DNA from: CAIXSC01 sp046349915
GTDB taxonomy: Bacteria; Planctomycetota; Planctomycetia; Pirellulales; Pirellulaceae
Direction of reading: 5' to 3'
Assembly (NCBI GenBank): GCA_046349915.1
Contig: JAXMBL010000003.1
Location: 1,054,001 to 1,118,000, forward strand
Length of the DNA: 64,000 bases
How positions within the stretch are numbered: position 1 is the first letter of the stretch; each line of letters opens with the position of its first letter. Made by a program: the position numbers and the translations under genes. Shown one piece after another: positions 54,201 to 63,100 of the stretch. The notes beneath the pieces were generated by a model. That model saw nothing but the letters and a program-made list of their open reading frames with translations. It made no database searches and was not told the origin of the DNA.

Positions 54201-55249
54201 CACCATCCTTGCCAAGCGTTGCCGTTCAATCGCGTCAGCAGCATTCGTCGACGCTACGGCTGGTAGTGAATGGTCAGACATTCACAGTGCCACTAAAGGT
54301 ATCGATTGATGACGCCAATGTTCGTGCCGAGTCAACGACATCGTCGGTAGCCGCGGCCGGGATCGAAGGACTTCAACAGCCGATCATTTTCCCGCGGTTG
54401 GATAAACGACAGGGGTTTGATCCCGATTTCTTGGAGTTTGAAAAGGATGCCGTCAAGCTGCCCAAGCTGACAGAGAAGGGCTTGAAGGTTGCCGCGAAAC
54501 TCGACGATGGTTCGCATGAACTCAAGTACCATAAGTTCTCGGTAGTGGTTCACAAGCTGCGGCGACTTCCGCTCATTACCGCCGCCAACGTCGATTTTCG
54601 CGACAGTGTACGCAAGGTGAATGGTCGCAAGCCATCGCGGGCCGAGTTGAACGGCACTGGCGGCTCTTCGGAGAAATGGAAGACCGATGATCGTATTCCC
54701 GAAAATCAGCAGTTGCCCGACGTCTTCTACACCAAGGATGGCGGCGCGTTTGATAAGGGGCATATTGTTCGTCGCGACGACGTGACTTGGGGCGAGTCGT
54801 TCCGGGATATGCAGATGTCCAATGGAGACACTTTCCACACGACGAATTGCACGCCGCAGGTTTCCGGCTTCAATCAATCGGCGCAAGGGGTCGACAATTG
54901 GGGAGATCTGGAGAGCTTCATCCAGGGGCAAGCGAAGGCGGAGCGTTTAATCGTATTCGCCGGTCCCGTACTATCACCCCATGATCTGCGGTTCGAGGGG
55001 GTGGATGAGCGGGGGGAGCTCACGATCCAGATCCCCACTAAATTCTGGAAAGTCGTGGTGGCCGCGGACGAAGAGGGCAAGCCCGAAGCATACGGGTTTG
55101 TGCTCGAACAGAATCTCTCAGATGTTCCGCTGGAGTTCAGCGTTACGCCTCAATGGAACCGTTTCGTGAAGCGGATCTCGGAAATCGAGAAGTTGCTGTT
55201 CGGGTTGGTTTCATTCGAACAACTAAAGGCCTGGGATTTCCGACGGTGA
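51218..55249 (+). CDS. TPR-like / trypsin-like protease / trypsin-like protease / NucA endonuclease fusion
   Basis: A 1343-residue protein without signal peptide or membrane helix, so it should stay in the cytosol. Residues 1-310 are helical and TPR-like. Protease 1 (about 335-540) has TNSHVIS (His373), AELDFALIRL (Asp421) and DRGSSGSPIF (Ser491). A 180-residue low-complexity linker follows. Protease 2 (about 735-955) has TNRHVAEL (His769), YWDMALLRV (Asp822) and LGGNSGSAII (Ser915). After a Pro-rich linker, residues about 1080-1330 are a DNA/RNA non-specific nuclease: FDKGHIVRRDD (His1182) and TTNCTPQVSGFNQ (Asn1210). All three catalytic centres look intact. It resembles effector proteins of bacterial conflict systems; the trigger and target are unknown. 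An internal start may exist at 53060. Confidence 0.9.
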   Translation: MVEARAAEIIEKLNSAIQKLEREQVGELCRLIAAESVKSSAFLTTKQAETVLGLLRRKRYFSEMRRLVEAFLRASLESAKLRRLYIQALVDSGELTAALTIAEVWDERLAPQGRAAESDLFEWSEIHGLIGRIHKQRFVECSRREWLQKAIEAYSAVYRTNPREWIFQGINLVALLARAVRDRVAIDSRLDYREIARDILQVVNAKSARGPVAHWDLATAAEAAVALEKYDEALSWLKQYVRHPEVDAFELASPLRQFKEVWQLNPSKAPGNHLLPLLEASLLQKSGGSLTMDGTAESMRNIRDLDRDGQLEKVFGLESYKTVEWYRKGLERSQAVALIENLGGQGVGTGFVVSGADLHSALRSEKLLLTNSHVISARGEVANSLRPSEAIVRFQSLDGKGDGVKLRVREVIAQSPPAELDFALIRLDGALPDFPVIPLAQEKPQASDGARLYAIGHPWGGKLSFSLHDNLFLAFVPPRLHYRTPTDRGSSGSPIFDDYWQLVALHHSGSKQMRRLGGDGGYYEANEGIWLESIRGHLVENPPSPNLSSPNAGHEPVSPSFTAAVEEPEAPRSHHVREVRETPESQAFGVTLQTNRSKSRSEASSPRSIYRGVPMSAEKSQLLLSFAQRLISKDRGEVLRKQVLERPAFGASAMESVGMAGHAGFVATPELASKAVEKLGLGQSLSQEEQYSLEAIVLPQERPVSFIENDTFAIPEHPWGHFHTDATIRGNLERAILSIGRVELPSSPNIPFGGTAFVVGPGLLMTNRHVAELFAQGLGRRELVFKSGQTAAWDFRRERNSPANDATTLKVDDVVMIHPYWDMALLRVSGLRPHQTPLKLSRVSPEELVGGEVAVIGYPAKDWRNDTELQDQIFARTYNVKRLHPGKLNGRKLVESYGKQVSALAHDSSTLGGNSGSAIIDARTGVVVGLHFAGRYLESNYAVPSQELSRDSRVLDAGVTFVEGAAASPDPNVTARWNSLEPSATPTPVFNPPPAPSLPSVAVQSRQQHSSTLRLVVNGQTFTVPLKVSIDDANVRAESTTSSVAAAGIEGLQQPIIFPRLDKRQGFDPDFLEFEKDAVKLPKLTEKGLKVAAKLDDGSHELKYHKFSVVVHKLRRLPLITAANVDFRDSVRKVNGRKPSRAELNGTGGSSEKWKTDDRIPENQQLPDVFYTKDGGAFDKGHIVRRDDVTWGESFRDMQMSNGDTFHTTNCTPQVSGFNQSAQGVDNWGDLESFIQGQAKAERLIVFAGPVLSPHDLRFEGVDERGELTIQIPTKFWKVVVAADEEGKPEAYGFVLEQNLSDVPLEFSVTPQWNRFVKRISEIEKLLFGLVSFEQLKAWDFRR
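53047..53062 (+). promoter_or_regulatory. Possible internal ribosome site and start in the protease-nuclease gene
   Basis: GAGGAG at 53049-53054 lies five bases before an in-frame ATG at 53060 (residue 615, MSAEKSQLL). Translation from here would yield a 729-residue protein with only the second protease and the nuclease. Confidence 0.4.
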
Positions 55250-55331
55250 TTTCGGAAAAAAAGTTGCTTCTTCGGAAGGCTCAACTAGCATTAAGCAGTC
55301 CCTGCTGGTGGGTGAGCCGGCGTGGGCTTGT

Positions 55332-55359
55332 GTCGTGAGTGCTTCCAGGCACTCACGAC
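55332..55359. terminator. 11-bp perfect hairpin after the protease-nuclease gene
   Basis: GTCGTGAGTGC-TTCCAG-GCACTCACGAC: 11-bp perfect stem, 6-nt loop, between the protease-nuclease stop and the DUF1559 start. No U tract follows directly. Shape and size match the hairpins at 9673 and 44163. Confidence 0.5.
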
Positions 55360-55397
55360 GAAACGAGCAGTTCCTTTCTTTTCGAGTACCTACCCAC

Positions 55398-56351
55398 ATG
55401 CAACGCTCACGCCGCGCCTTTACGCTTGTTGAGCTCTTGGTCGTGATTGCGATCATTGGCTTGCTCGTCGCTTTACTATTGCCCGCGGTGCAGAGCGCTC
55501 GCGAGGCGGCTCGACGTGCTCAGTGCATTAACAACATGCGGCAGGTCGGACTGGCTCTGCACATGTTTCACGACACCTACGGGACGTTTCCTGCTTCCGG
55601 TTGGACGACCGCGGGACCGGGAAACCCGGCTGGTAAGTTCGTGGGCTGGCGCCCGCTCGCCATGCCATTTCTCGAGCAGCAAAACGTCAAGGAACTGTAC
55701 GACTTCAATTTGAATTGGTGGGAGGGGACGAATCCCACCGTCGCCGCGATCCCGATCAAGGTCTACATTTGTCCAAGTTCACCGAGTCGCGGGGATACGT
55801 TGACGGCGATCGCCAAACCGCCACGACCCGCGATGACCTTCACCAACCCCGTCGCTCCGACCGATTACGAAGCGCTCATGGGCGTTCAACCGAATTCAGT
55901 GAATCCCCACCTGCCGGTCGCGATCTACTCGTCGACCAACCGCTTCAGCGTGATGTATCGCAATTCAACCACTCGGATCGCCGAAGTGCTCGACGGCACC
56001 TCCAATACGGTGATGGTGGTGGAATGCTCGGCGCGTCCGCGAGTCTACCGTCGTCGCTCGGTTCAACCTTCGTTGAACAACGACCAGGGGATTTGCTGGG
56101 CGGATAGCGAGGGACCATTTAGCTTCGATGGTGCATCAGGCGATGGTGCGTTGGAAGGTTGTGGAGTGAATTGTGCATCGCCCATGAATCGTCGGAACGA
56201 CAACGAGCCTTTTTCGTTCCACCCCGGCGGTTCGAACTGCCTGTTTGTCGATGGGCGAGTGCAATTTGTGAAGGAAACCATCTCGATGGCCACGATGGCC
56301 GCGATTGCGACGATGCAATCGGGCGAAGTGACCAATCAAGGCGATCTCTAG
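55398..56351 (+). CDS. DUF1559 prepilin-like secreted protein
   Basis: A 317-residue protein starting at MQRSRRAFTLVELLVVIAII, a type IV prepilin/pseudopilin leader with FTLVE methylation site and long hydrophobic helix. The DUF1559 body follows (REAARRAQCINNMRQVGLAL, then HMFHDTYGTFPASGW), and the C-terminal hallmark HPGGSNCLFVDGRVQF is present. Planctomycetes encode many of these. They are presumed exported by a type II secretion or type IV pilus-like machine; the role is unknown. The frame is open back to 55308 but the leader defines the start. A hairpin follows the stop. Confidence 0.93.
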   Translation: MQRSRRAFTLVELLVVIAIIGLLVALLLPAVQSAREAARRAQCINNMRQVGLALHMFHDTYGTFPASGWTTAGPGNPAGKFVGWRPLAMPFLEQQNVKELYDFNLNWWEGTNPTVAAIPIKVYICPSSPSRGDTLTAIAKPPRPAMTFTNPVAPTDYEALMGVQPNSVNPHLPVAIYSSTNRFSVMYRNSTTRIAEVLDGTSNTVMVVECSARPRVYRRRSVQPSLNNDQGICWADSEGPFSFDGASGDGALEGCGVNCASPMNRRNDNEPFSFHPGGSNCLFVDGRVQFVKETISMATMAAIATMQSGEVTNQGDL

Positions 56352-56355
56352 TAGC

Positions 56356-56374
56356 CATCTCGCTTCGCGAGATG
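56356..56374. repeat. Perfect hairpin, TTC loop, palindrome family copy B
   Basis: CATCTCGC-TTC-GCGAGATG, 8-bp stem, 3-nt loop, five bases after the DUF1559 stop. Flanked by GTAGCC and GAACAGCC like copy A at 44094-44112, though the stem sequence differs. Confidence 0.6.
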
Positions 56375-56534
56375 AACAGCCGCACCGCGTACCCGCATGG
56401 ACCTCCGAATTGGCCACGGAATGACACTGAACTGCACGGAAGTTGAAGTGGGGCGAACTGAGTTTGAGGTCTAAATCTGCTTGATTTGGATCGGGGAGGT
56501 GCGACCGTTCCTTGGGTGCGCGGCTGGTCTGACA

Positions 56535-57908
56535 CTAGAACAACTCTTCGATGGGACGGCCGTTGTGCGCTAGGAATACGGGTCGATTGGACGGCGTGTA
56601 AACCGGTTTGTCTCGTTCGATTCCTAGCTTTTCGTAAATGGTCGCCGCGACGTCTTCGGGCAAGTAAGGGCGTTCGAGCACGTAGCCGCCATCGCGATCG
56701 GTCTTGCCCACGACTTGCCCGCCAGGGACTCCGGCGCCTGCGAACGCATGTGAGTAACCGAAGGCCCAGTGGTCTCGTCCTTGGAACTTGTTCAGTCGCG
56801 GAGTGCGACCAAACTCCGTTGCGAACACAACCAGGGTGTCTTTGAGTAAGCCCCGCTGATCCATGTCTTCGATGAGGGCTGCGAACGCCTGATCGGTGCT
56901 GCCCATCATCACCCAGTGACCAATGCCGTATCGTCCTTCGCCACCCGCTTTGTCTCGCACAGTGCCACACGAACCGGATGTGTAAATCAGGTCGTGGTGG
57001 TCCCAGTTCATATTGAATCCACCGGGTGTCTGGGGAGTCTGTGGTTCGCGGACGTCGACGGTCACGAAGCGAACGCCGCGTTCGATCAGGCGTCGGCCTA
57101 GCAGATAGCATTGACCGCGATGGCCTCGGCCATAACGCTCACGAGTCTGATCTGATTCCTCGGCGAGTTGGAACGCGCTGCGGGCCGCCGGGTTGGTCAG
57201 CATGTCGACCGCTTGCTCGCGCAAGGCTCGCATCCCATCGACCGACTTCGCCGATGGAGCGACCGCGATGTTGAGATTGCTGAGTAAGTCGTTGCGATCG
57301 GAAAAGCGACGTTGATCGATGCCTGCGAGAAGTCCTAGGTTAGGTATTCTCCATTGCGGGTCCGAGACATCGCGTCCACCCGTTTTGAACACTTTCGTCC
57401 AAGCGGGAAGGAAGCCCTGACGGGTCATGGCGGCTTGTTCGTGATTCCCTGGGATCATGATGTAGGAAGGAAGATACGAGCAAGCGGCGCCGAGTCGATA
57501 GGACACGGCGCCCCCGATGTCAGGCATTTCCAGCGGGCCGCCTGGGACTTCGCCCGATAACGCGTACTGTGTGCCATCGGGATGGCCGTTGACCGCGCCC
57601 CCTTTGTGGTACATCGATCGAACCACGGTCAGTTTGTGAGCGACGCGAGCGGTGTGCGAGAGCAGCGAGGTGAATTGCACTCCAGGCACGCTGGTCGCGA
57701 TCGGCGCAAAAGGACTGCGGTGATCGCTGGGCGCAAGCGGCTTGGGGTCCCAAGTGTCGAGATGCGACAACCCGCCTTGTTCGTAAATCAACAGCACGCG
57801 TTGAGCGGCCGCGGGGCGAGTCGCCGCGGGCGCGAGCGCGGGCCATAGCGATAGCCCGCCTGCCATGCCAAGTCCCAGGAAACTGCGACGTTGGATACGA
57901 GTGGCCAT
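56535..57908 (-). CDS. DUF1501 protein downstream of a TetR regulator
   Basis: A 457-residue protein starting at MATRIQRRSFLGLGMAGGL, a Tat-type signal. The frame is open to 59168, but that part runs antisense to the TetR gene in a different frame and over the adaptor gene, so it is a shadow. Family marks are VLLIYEQGGLSHLDTWDPKP, VRSMYHKGGAVNGHPDGTQY, NMNWDHHDLIY and ATEFGRTPRLNKFQGRDHW. Unlike the other copies it has no PSD1 neighbour. It begins eight bases after the TetR stop, so both are probably one transcript. Activity unknown. Confidence 0.9.
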   Translation of the reverse strand: MATRIQRRSFLGLGMAGGLSLWPALAPAATRPAAAQRVLLIYEQGGLSHLDTWDPKPLAPSDHRSPFAPIATSVPGVQFTSLLSHTARVAHKLTVVRSMYHKGGAVNGHPDGTQYALSGEVPGGPLEMPDIGGAVSYRLGAACSYLPSYIMIPGNHEQAAMTRQGFLPAWTKVFKTGGRDVSDPQWRIPNLGLLAGIDQRRFSDRNDLLSNLNIAVAPSAKSVDGMRALREQAVDMLTNPAARSAFQLAEESDQTRERYGRGHRGQCYLLGRRLIERGVRFVTVDVREPQTPQTPGGFNMNWDHHDLIYTSGSCGTVRDKAGGEGRYGIGHWVMMGSTDQAFAALIEDMDQRGLLKDTLVVFATEFGRTPRLNKFQGRDHWAFGYSHAFAGAGVPGGQVVGKTDRDGGYVLERPYLPEDVAATIYEKLGIERDKPVYTPSNRPVFLAHNGRPIEELF

Positions 57909-57916
57909 GCGAGTCC

Positions 57917-58648
57917 TTACGAGGGTGGGGCGGTGGGGGCGAGTATCCCGTTGAGGATAATCGACATAATGGCGGAGTGTTGTTCGTCGAGCGGGATGTT
58001 TCGTCCGGCGAAGTGGTTCGTGAACATCGTACCGTAAAGTAAATTCCCGACGTTTTCCAGCATCCGGTCCACCGGCAAGTCCGCCCGGATTCGCCCCGCG
58101 GTTTGCAGCTGAGTGTAGATGGGGCGCCAGCGAGCGCGGATGGCTTCGCGGTAGTCGAAGAAAGTCGGGCGTTTGCGATGCTTGAAGTTGGCCCGCTCCT
58201 GAATCAACAACTCGACCTGTTCCGGATGCCGGTCGAAGAACTCCAAGTACGCCCGTACCGCCCGCGAAATCCGCTCGACGGGATCCACGACCAATTCGGC
58301 GGCCGCTTGGACCGCCTGCTGCATGTCGCGCATGCCCGCATCGACGCAAGCGTAGAAGAGTTCTTCCTTGCTGGTGAAATAGAGATAGAGAGTTCCTTTG
58401 GCGATGCCCAGTTCGGCGGCGAGCCGCCCCATTTCGCAATCCGCGTATCCGATCTCGGCAAACAGACGAGCGGCGACGCTCAAGATCGCGGCTTTCTTCC
58501 CGCTCGACGACTCCGGTAGTTTTGCCTCCTTGAGTGGAGGCGATTCGCGGCGAGTAGCGGACTTGGGTGTTCGACTCACGGGCAATTGCCCCACACAGGA
58601 GAGGAACCGACGCGGCACCGTTGACTTTCGACCTTGGGAGTCTACCAT
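57917..58648 (-). CDS. TetR/AcrR family transcriptional regulator of the RND efflux locus
   Basis: A 243-residue protein. The N-terminal helix-turn-helix is ILSVAARLFAEIGYADCEMG followed by LAAELGIAKGTLYLYFTSKEEL. The C-terminal ligand domain has DPVERISRAVRAYLEFFDRHPEQ and a segment typical of the AcrR-type regulators. If it starts at ATG 58648 there is a 48-residue basic leader; a GTG at 58579 would give a more usual length. It is divergent from the RND adaptor and permease genes, with a palindromic operator right before it, so it probably represses itself and the efflux operon until a toxic ligand binds. Confidence 0.9.
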   Translation of the reverse strand: MVDSQGRKSTVPRRFLSCVGQLPVSRTPKSATRRESPPLKEAKLPESSSGKKAAILSVAARLFAEIGYADCEMGRLAAELGIAKGTLYLYFTSKEELFYACVDAGMRDMQQAVQAAAELVVDPVERISRAVRAYLEFFDRHPEQVELLIQERANFKHRKRPTFFDYREAIRARWRPIYTQLQTAGRIRADLPVDRMLENVGNLLYGTMFTNHFAGRNIPLDEQHSAIMSIILNGILAPTAPPS

Positions 58649-58655
58649 GAGAACA

Positions 58656-58673
58656 ACTGACTGACCAGTCAGT
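58656..58673. promoter_or_regulatory. TetR-type operator palindrome
   Basis: ACTGACTG-AC-CAGTCAGT: perfect 8-bp arms around a 2-base centre, eight bases before the TetR start and about 190 bases before the RND adaptor start. The TGAC/GTCA content and size match TetR-family efflux operators. It is the only good palindrome in this 217-base region. Confidence 0.75.
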
Positions 58674-58865
58674 CATGTTGAGTGAAACGCTGGACGTGCG
58701 AGCCGAACTCGCCAGTTCTGACTCGACCTGCCCCGCCTTCGAGTTCCTTCCGCCTGTCGTCGACGAGTTGCCGATATGAACGAGCCACGTTGCGCCGTGA
58801 ATCGTGAGTCCCATCGCGTGGACTACCGCTTGGCCTCTCCGCGCGGAGTTAACTCGGCACGATTC

Positions 58866-60122
58866 ATGGAACGATTCATGGCGCGGTCGCCGCGGCGGGG
58901 ACGACTCGAAGCGATGGGCGTCCTGATCGGACTGTTTGGGGTCTTGGTCAGTGGGTGTCAAAAGCCGGCGCCGGCGCCCGTCAAGCCTCCGCCGCCGACC
59001 GTCTTCTTCACCACGCCGGTCGAAGAGCATGTGCAGGAGTTCGAGGAGTTTACGGGGCGGACCGCCGCGATCAGCGAGGTTTCCGTGCGAGCACGCGTCA
59101 GCGGCTATCTCGACAAGGTGGCGTTCGAGGACGGCGCCATGGTGAAACAAGGCGATGTGCTGTTTCACATCGACGATCGCACGTTCCAGGCGGAGTTAGC
59201 CAAGGCCGAGGCTGTTCTGGAGCAAGCCAAGACCCGACTGGCTCGATTCGAAAAAGAGGCGGCTCGAGCCGCGGGTTTGTTTCAGAGCAAGGTGATTTCG
59301 GAGGAGGCATACGATTCGAGCGTGTTTAATCGCGATGAAGCCGTGGCTGCGGTGAACGTGGCGATTGCGGAACGAGACTTTGCCAAGTTGAACGTCGAGT
59401 ACTCGAAGGTCTTGTCGCCCATCGATGGTCGGATCAGTCGCAAGTTGGTCGACGAGGGGAATTTGGTCAAGGCCGACGACACTATGTTGGCGGTGATCGT
59501 CCAAGACCGACCGATTCACGCCTATTTTGACATCGACGAACGAACGGTCCTGCGCTTGCGCCGACTGGTTCAAGAAGGAAAAATCAAAGCGACTCGCGAA
59601 AGTCGCTTGGAAGTGGGCATCTCGCTGGCGGACGAGGGTGAGCATCGTCGCACTGGGGTGGTGGATTTCGAAGACAACCACATCGACCCCACGACAGGCA
59701 CGCTGCGAGTGCGGTTGTTGATCGACAACGAGGATCATTTGCTGTCGCCCGGTCTGTTCGTCCGCTTGCGGTTCCCGATTGGGGAGCCGCGCGCGGCGCT
59801 GTTGGTCCCCGAGGAGTCTTTGGGGAGCGATCAGGGGCGACGGTATGTTTTTGTGATCGGCGAGGGGAATGTCGTGTCGACTCGACCTGTCGATATCGGG
59901 ATTCTCGTTGGGGGGCGACGGGTTATCGAGAAGGGGCTAAGTCTCGGCGAGCGAGTTGTGGTGACGGGGCTGCAGCGGCTGAAGAAGAATGCTGCGGTCG
60001 ACCCTCGTCCGCTCGAGGCCGTTAGCGATTCAAGCTCGAACACTGGTTCCGGGACTGCCGCGGGATCGCAGCTTCCTTCCTCGACTGGCAGTTCGCCGTC
60101 GAGCGCCACTGCGGGCAAGTGA
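58866..60122 (+). CDS. RND efflux periplasmic adaptor lipoprotein (MFP family)
   Basis: A 418-residue protein. ATG 58866 or 58878 precedes a lipoprotein signal (LIGLFGVLVSGC, lipobox V-S-G-C); the frame is open to 58776. The mature protein has the hairpin/lipoyl architecture: VSVRARVSGYLDKVAFEDG and DVLFHIDDRTFQAELAKAEA, then a helical hairpin, then LSPIDGRISRKLVDEGNLV and the beta-barrel segment VVDFEDNHIDPTTGTLRVR. It bridges the inner-membrane RND pump and an outer-membrane channel. The C-terminus is a Ser/Gly-rich tail. It ends seven bases before the permease start. Confidence 0.93.
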   Translation: MERFMARSPRRGRLEAMGVLIGLFGVLVSGCQKPAPAPVKPPPPTVFFTTPVEEHVQEFEEFTGRTAAISEVSVRARVSGYLDKVAFEDGAMVKQGDVLFHIDDRTFQAELAKAEAVLEQAKTRLARFEKEAARAAGLFQSKVISEEAYDSSVFNRDEAVAAVNVAIAERDFAKLNVEYSKVLSPIDGRISRKLVDEGNLVKADDTMLAVIVQDRPIHAYFDIDERTVLRLRRLVQEGKIKATRESRLEVGISLADEGEHRRTGVVDFEDNHIDPTTGTLRVRLLIDNEDHLLSPGLFVRLRFPIGEPRAALLVPEESLGSDQGRRYVFVIGEGNVVSTRPVDIGILVGGRRVIEKGLSLGERVVVTGLQRLKKNAAVDPRPLEAVSDSSSNTGSGTAAGSQLPSSTGSSPSSATAGK

Positions 60123-60129
60123 CATCGAC

Positions 60130-63100
60130 ATGTTTTCTCGTTTCTTCATCGACCGACCGATCTTCGCCTCCGTGCTGTCGATCGTCATCACGCTCGCCGG
60201 CGCCATTGCGGCGATGACCTTGCCTTTAGCGCAATACCCGCCGATCTCTCCGCCGACGATTCAGGTGGAGTGCAATTATCCAGGGGCCAGCGCTCAAGTC
60301 GTGTCGGAGACGGTGGCGTCGCCGATCGAGCAGCAAGTCAACGGCGTGGAAGACATGTTGTATATGTCGTCGCAAAGCACGAGCGACGGCAGTTACTCGT
60401 TGACAGTTACTTTCCAGCCTGGGGTCGATCTGAATCTAGCGCAAGTGTTGGTTCAGAACCGAGTGAGCTTGGCGTTGCCGGCCTTGCCTGATGTCGTGCG
60501 TCAGACGGGCGTCACGACCAAGAAAAGATCGCCCGACATTTTGCTCACCGTGAGCATTCACTCGCCCGATGAGCGGTACGACCAGTTGTATCTCAGCAAC
60601 TACGCGGTGATGCACTTACAGGATGAACTGGCTCGACTGCCGGGGATCGCTGAAGTGCGAGTGTTTGGCCAACGCGACTATAGCCTACGAGTTTGGCTTG
60701 ATCCCGACCATTTGGCGGCTCGCGAATTGACCGTGATGGATGTGATGAATGCGATCCGTCAGCAGAACATGGCGGTCGCGGTGGGGCAGGTTGGTCAGCC
60801 GCCCACGGCGATCGGCCAAACTCGCCAGTTGCCGTTACATGTCGCGGGGCGTTTGTCGGAGCCCGCCGAGTTCGACGAGATCACGCTGCGCACCACGGCT
60901 GACGGTCGGCGAATACGCTTGCGGGACGTAGCGCGAGTCGAGATGGGGGCGCGCAGCCACGACATTCAGAATCGTTTCGATAGCAAGCCGACCGTCGGGA
61001 TCGCGATTTTTCAGTTGCCGGACGCGAACGCCTTGGCCACCGCCGACGCGATCAAGGAGAAGATGGCCGAGTTGTCGGTCGATTTTCCGGAGGGGGTGGA
61101 GTACGAAATTGGATATGACACGACGCCGTTCATTCGTGAGTCGCTGGAGGAAGTGACCAAGGCGTTGCGTGACGCGGTGTTGCTTGTGGCGCTGGTCGTG
61201 TTGTTCTTCCTGCAAGGTTGGCGTCCCGCGATCATTCCTCTGATTGCCGTCCCCGTGGCGATCATTGGGACGTTTTCGGCCATGGCGCTGGTGGGCTTCA
61301 GTCTGAACAATCTGACCCTCTTCGGACTCGTGCTTGCCATTGGAATCGTCGTCGACGATGCGATCGTGGTGATCGAGGCGGTGGAGCAGCACATCGAGCA
61401 TGGATTGGCGCCGCGAGCAGCGGCGATCCGCGCGATGGAAGAGGTGGCGGGCCCCATCATCGCCGTTGGGTTTGTGCTGACCGCGGTGTTTGTGCCTTGC
61501 GCATTCGTGCCAGGAATCGTCGGGCAGTTCTTTCGGCAGTTTGCGTTGACGATCGCCATCTCGACGATTCTCAGCACGATCAACAGTTTGACGTTGAGTC
61601 CGGCGTTGGCGGCGCTGCTGCTGCGATCTCGGTCGTCGCGTCGCGATCCGATCACTTGGCTGTTGGACACGTTATTGGGTTGGCTCTTCCGTGGCTTCAA
61701 CGGAGTGCTGCGGCGATCGACGCATGGTTATGTGCGAGCCGTGCGTGGATTGATTCGAGTGCCCCTGCTGGTGTTGTTGGTATACGGCGGCCTGGTCGCT
61801 CTGACGTATTGGGGCTTTGGCCGTTTGCCGACCGGCTTTATACCGACGCAGGATAAAGGCTATTTGGTCGCGAGCGTGCAATTGCCCGATTCGGCATCCG
61901 CCGAACGTACTCGATCGGTGATCGCCAAGATCGAGAAAATCGCGCGTGAGACGCCGGGCGTGAAGAACGTCAATTCGGTCGCGGGCAACTCGTTCTTGTT
62001 GAGCGCCTATGGCTCGAATTTTGGCTCGATGTTCATCATTCTGGATCCGTTTCAGAAACGGCGCTCGCCCGACCTCAGCGCCGACCGGATTCTGGACAAA
62101 ATCAAGACTCGCTTCGCCAAGGAGATTCCCGAGGCGTTGGTGAACGTTTTCCCGCCTCCCGCGGTTTCGGGGCTCGGACGCGCCGGCGGCTTCAAGATCA
62201 TGGTGGAAGACCGCGGCGATTTGGGACCGACTTTGCTGCAGCAGGAGACGGACAACCTGGTGCAAAAAGGGAACGAATTGGGGCCGTTGACCGGACTTTT
62301 TACGGTCTACAAGGCGACTTCGCCGCAGTTGTTCGTCGACGTCGATCGCGACGCCTGTTTGCAGCAGGGCGTGAACCTGAACGATCTGTTCACGACCTTA
62401 CAAGGCTATCTTGGTTCACGCTACGTCAACGACTTCAATCGCTTTGGTCGCACCTGGCAAGTGATTGTGCAAGCCGATCAGACTCAGCGCGACGCCGTCG
62501 ATGACGTCCGTCGACTCATGGTGCGCAATCGCACGGGCGGCATGGTGCCGTTGGGCGCTCTGGCCCGAGTGCGACTCGCGGGCGGCCCGCTCGTTTTGAC
62601 TCGCTACAACATGTACCCTGCTTCTTCCATCAATGGAAATGTCGCCTCGGGCGTCAGTACGGGGCAAGGGATCGCGGCGCTCGAATCGCTCGCTCGACGC
62701 GAATTGCCGTCGTCGATGTCTTACGAGTGGACCGAGATCACCTATCTGGAGAAAATGTCCAGCCAGACCGGGATGGTGGTGCTGGTGTTCTCGGTCGTCT
62801 TCGTGTTCTTGGTGCTGGCTGCCCTGTATGAGAGTTGGACGTTACCGCTAGCTGTGATTCTGGTCGTTCCGCTTTGCGTGTTGTGTTCGATCGCCGGCGT
62901 CGCTTACGCGAAGATGGACATCAACGTGTTCACTCAGATCGGTTTCGTCGTGCTGATCGGTTTGGCCTGCAAGAATGCGATTCTGATCGTCGAGTTCGCG
63001 AAGCGGCGGCGCGAGATCGGCGAGGATCTCTCGACGGCGATTCAAGATGCTTGCCGCCTGCGACTGCGGCCGATTCTCATGACTTCGTTCGCCTTCATCT

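Noticed and set aside
57909..59168. 420-codon upstream extension of the minus-strand DUF1501 frame
   Set aside because: It lies across the TetR gene in another frame and antisense to the adaptor; the Tat signal at 57908 marks the real start.
61011..61700. 229-codon minus-strand frame inside the RND permease
   Set aside because: Antisense shadow of membrane helices of the pump; composition is an artefact.
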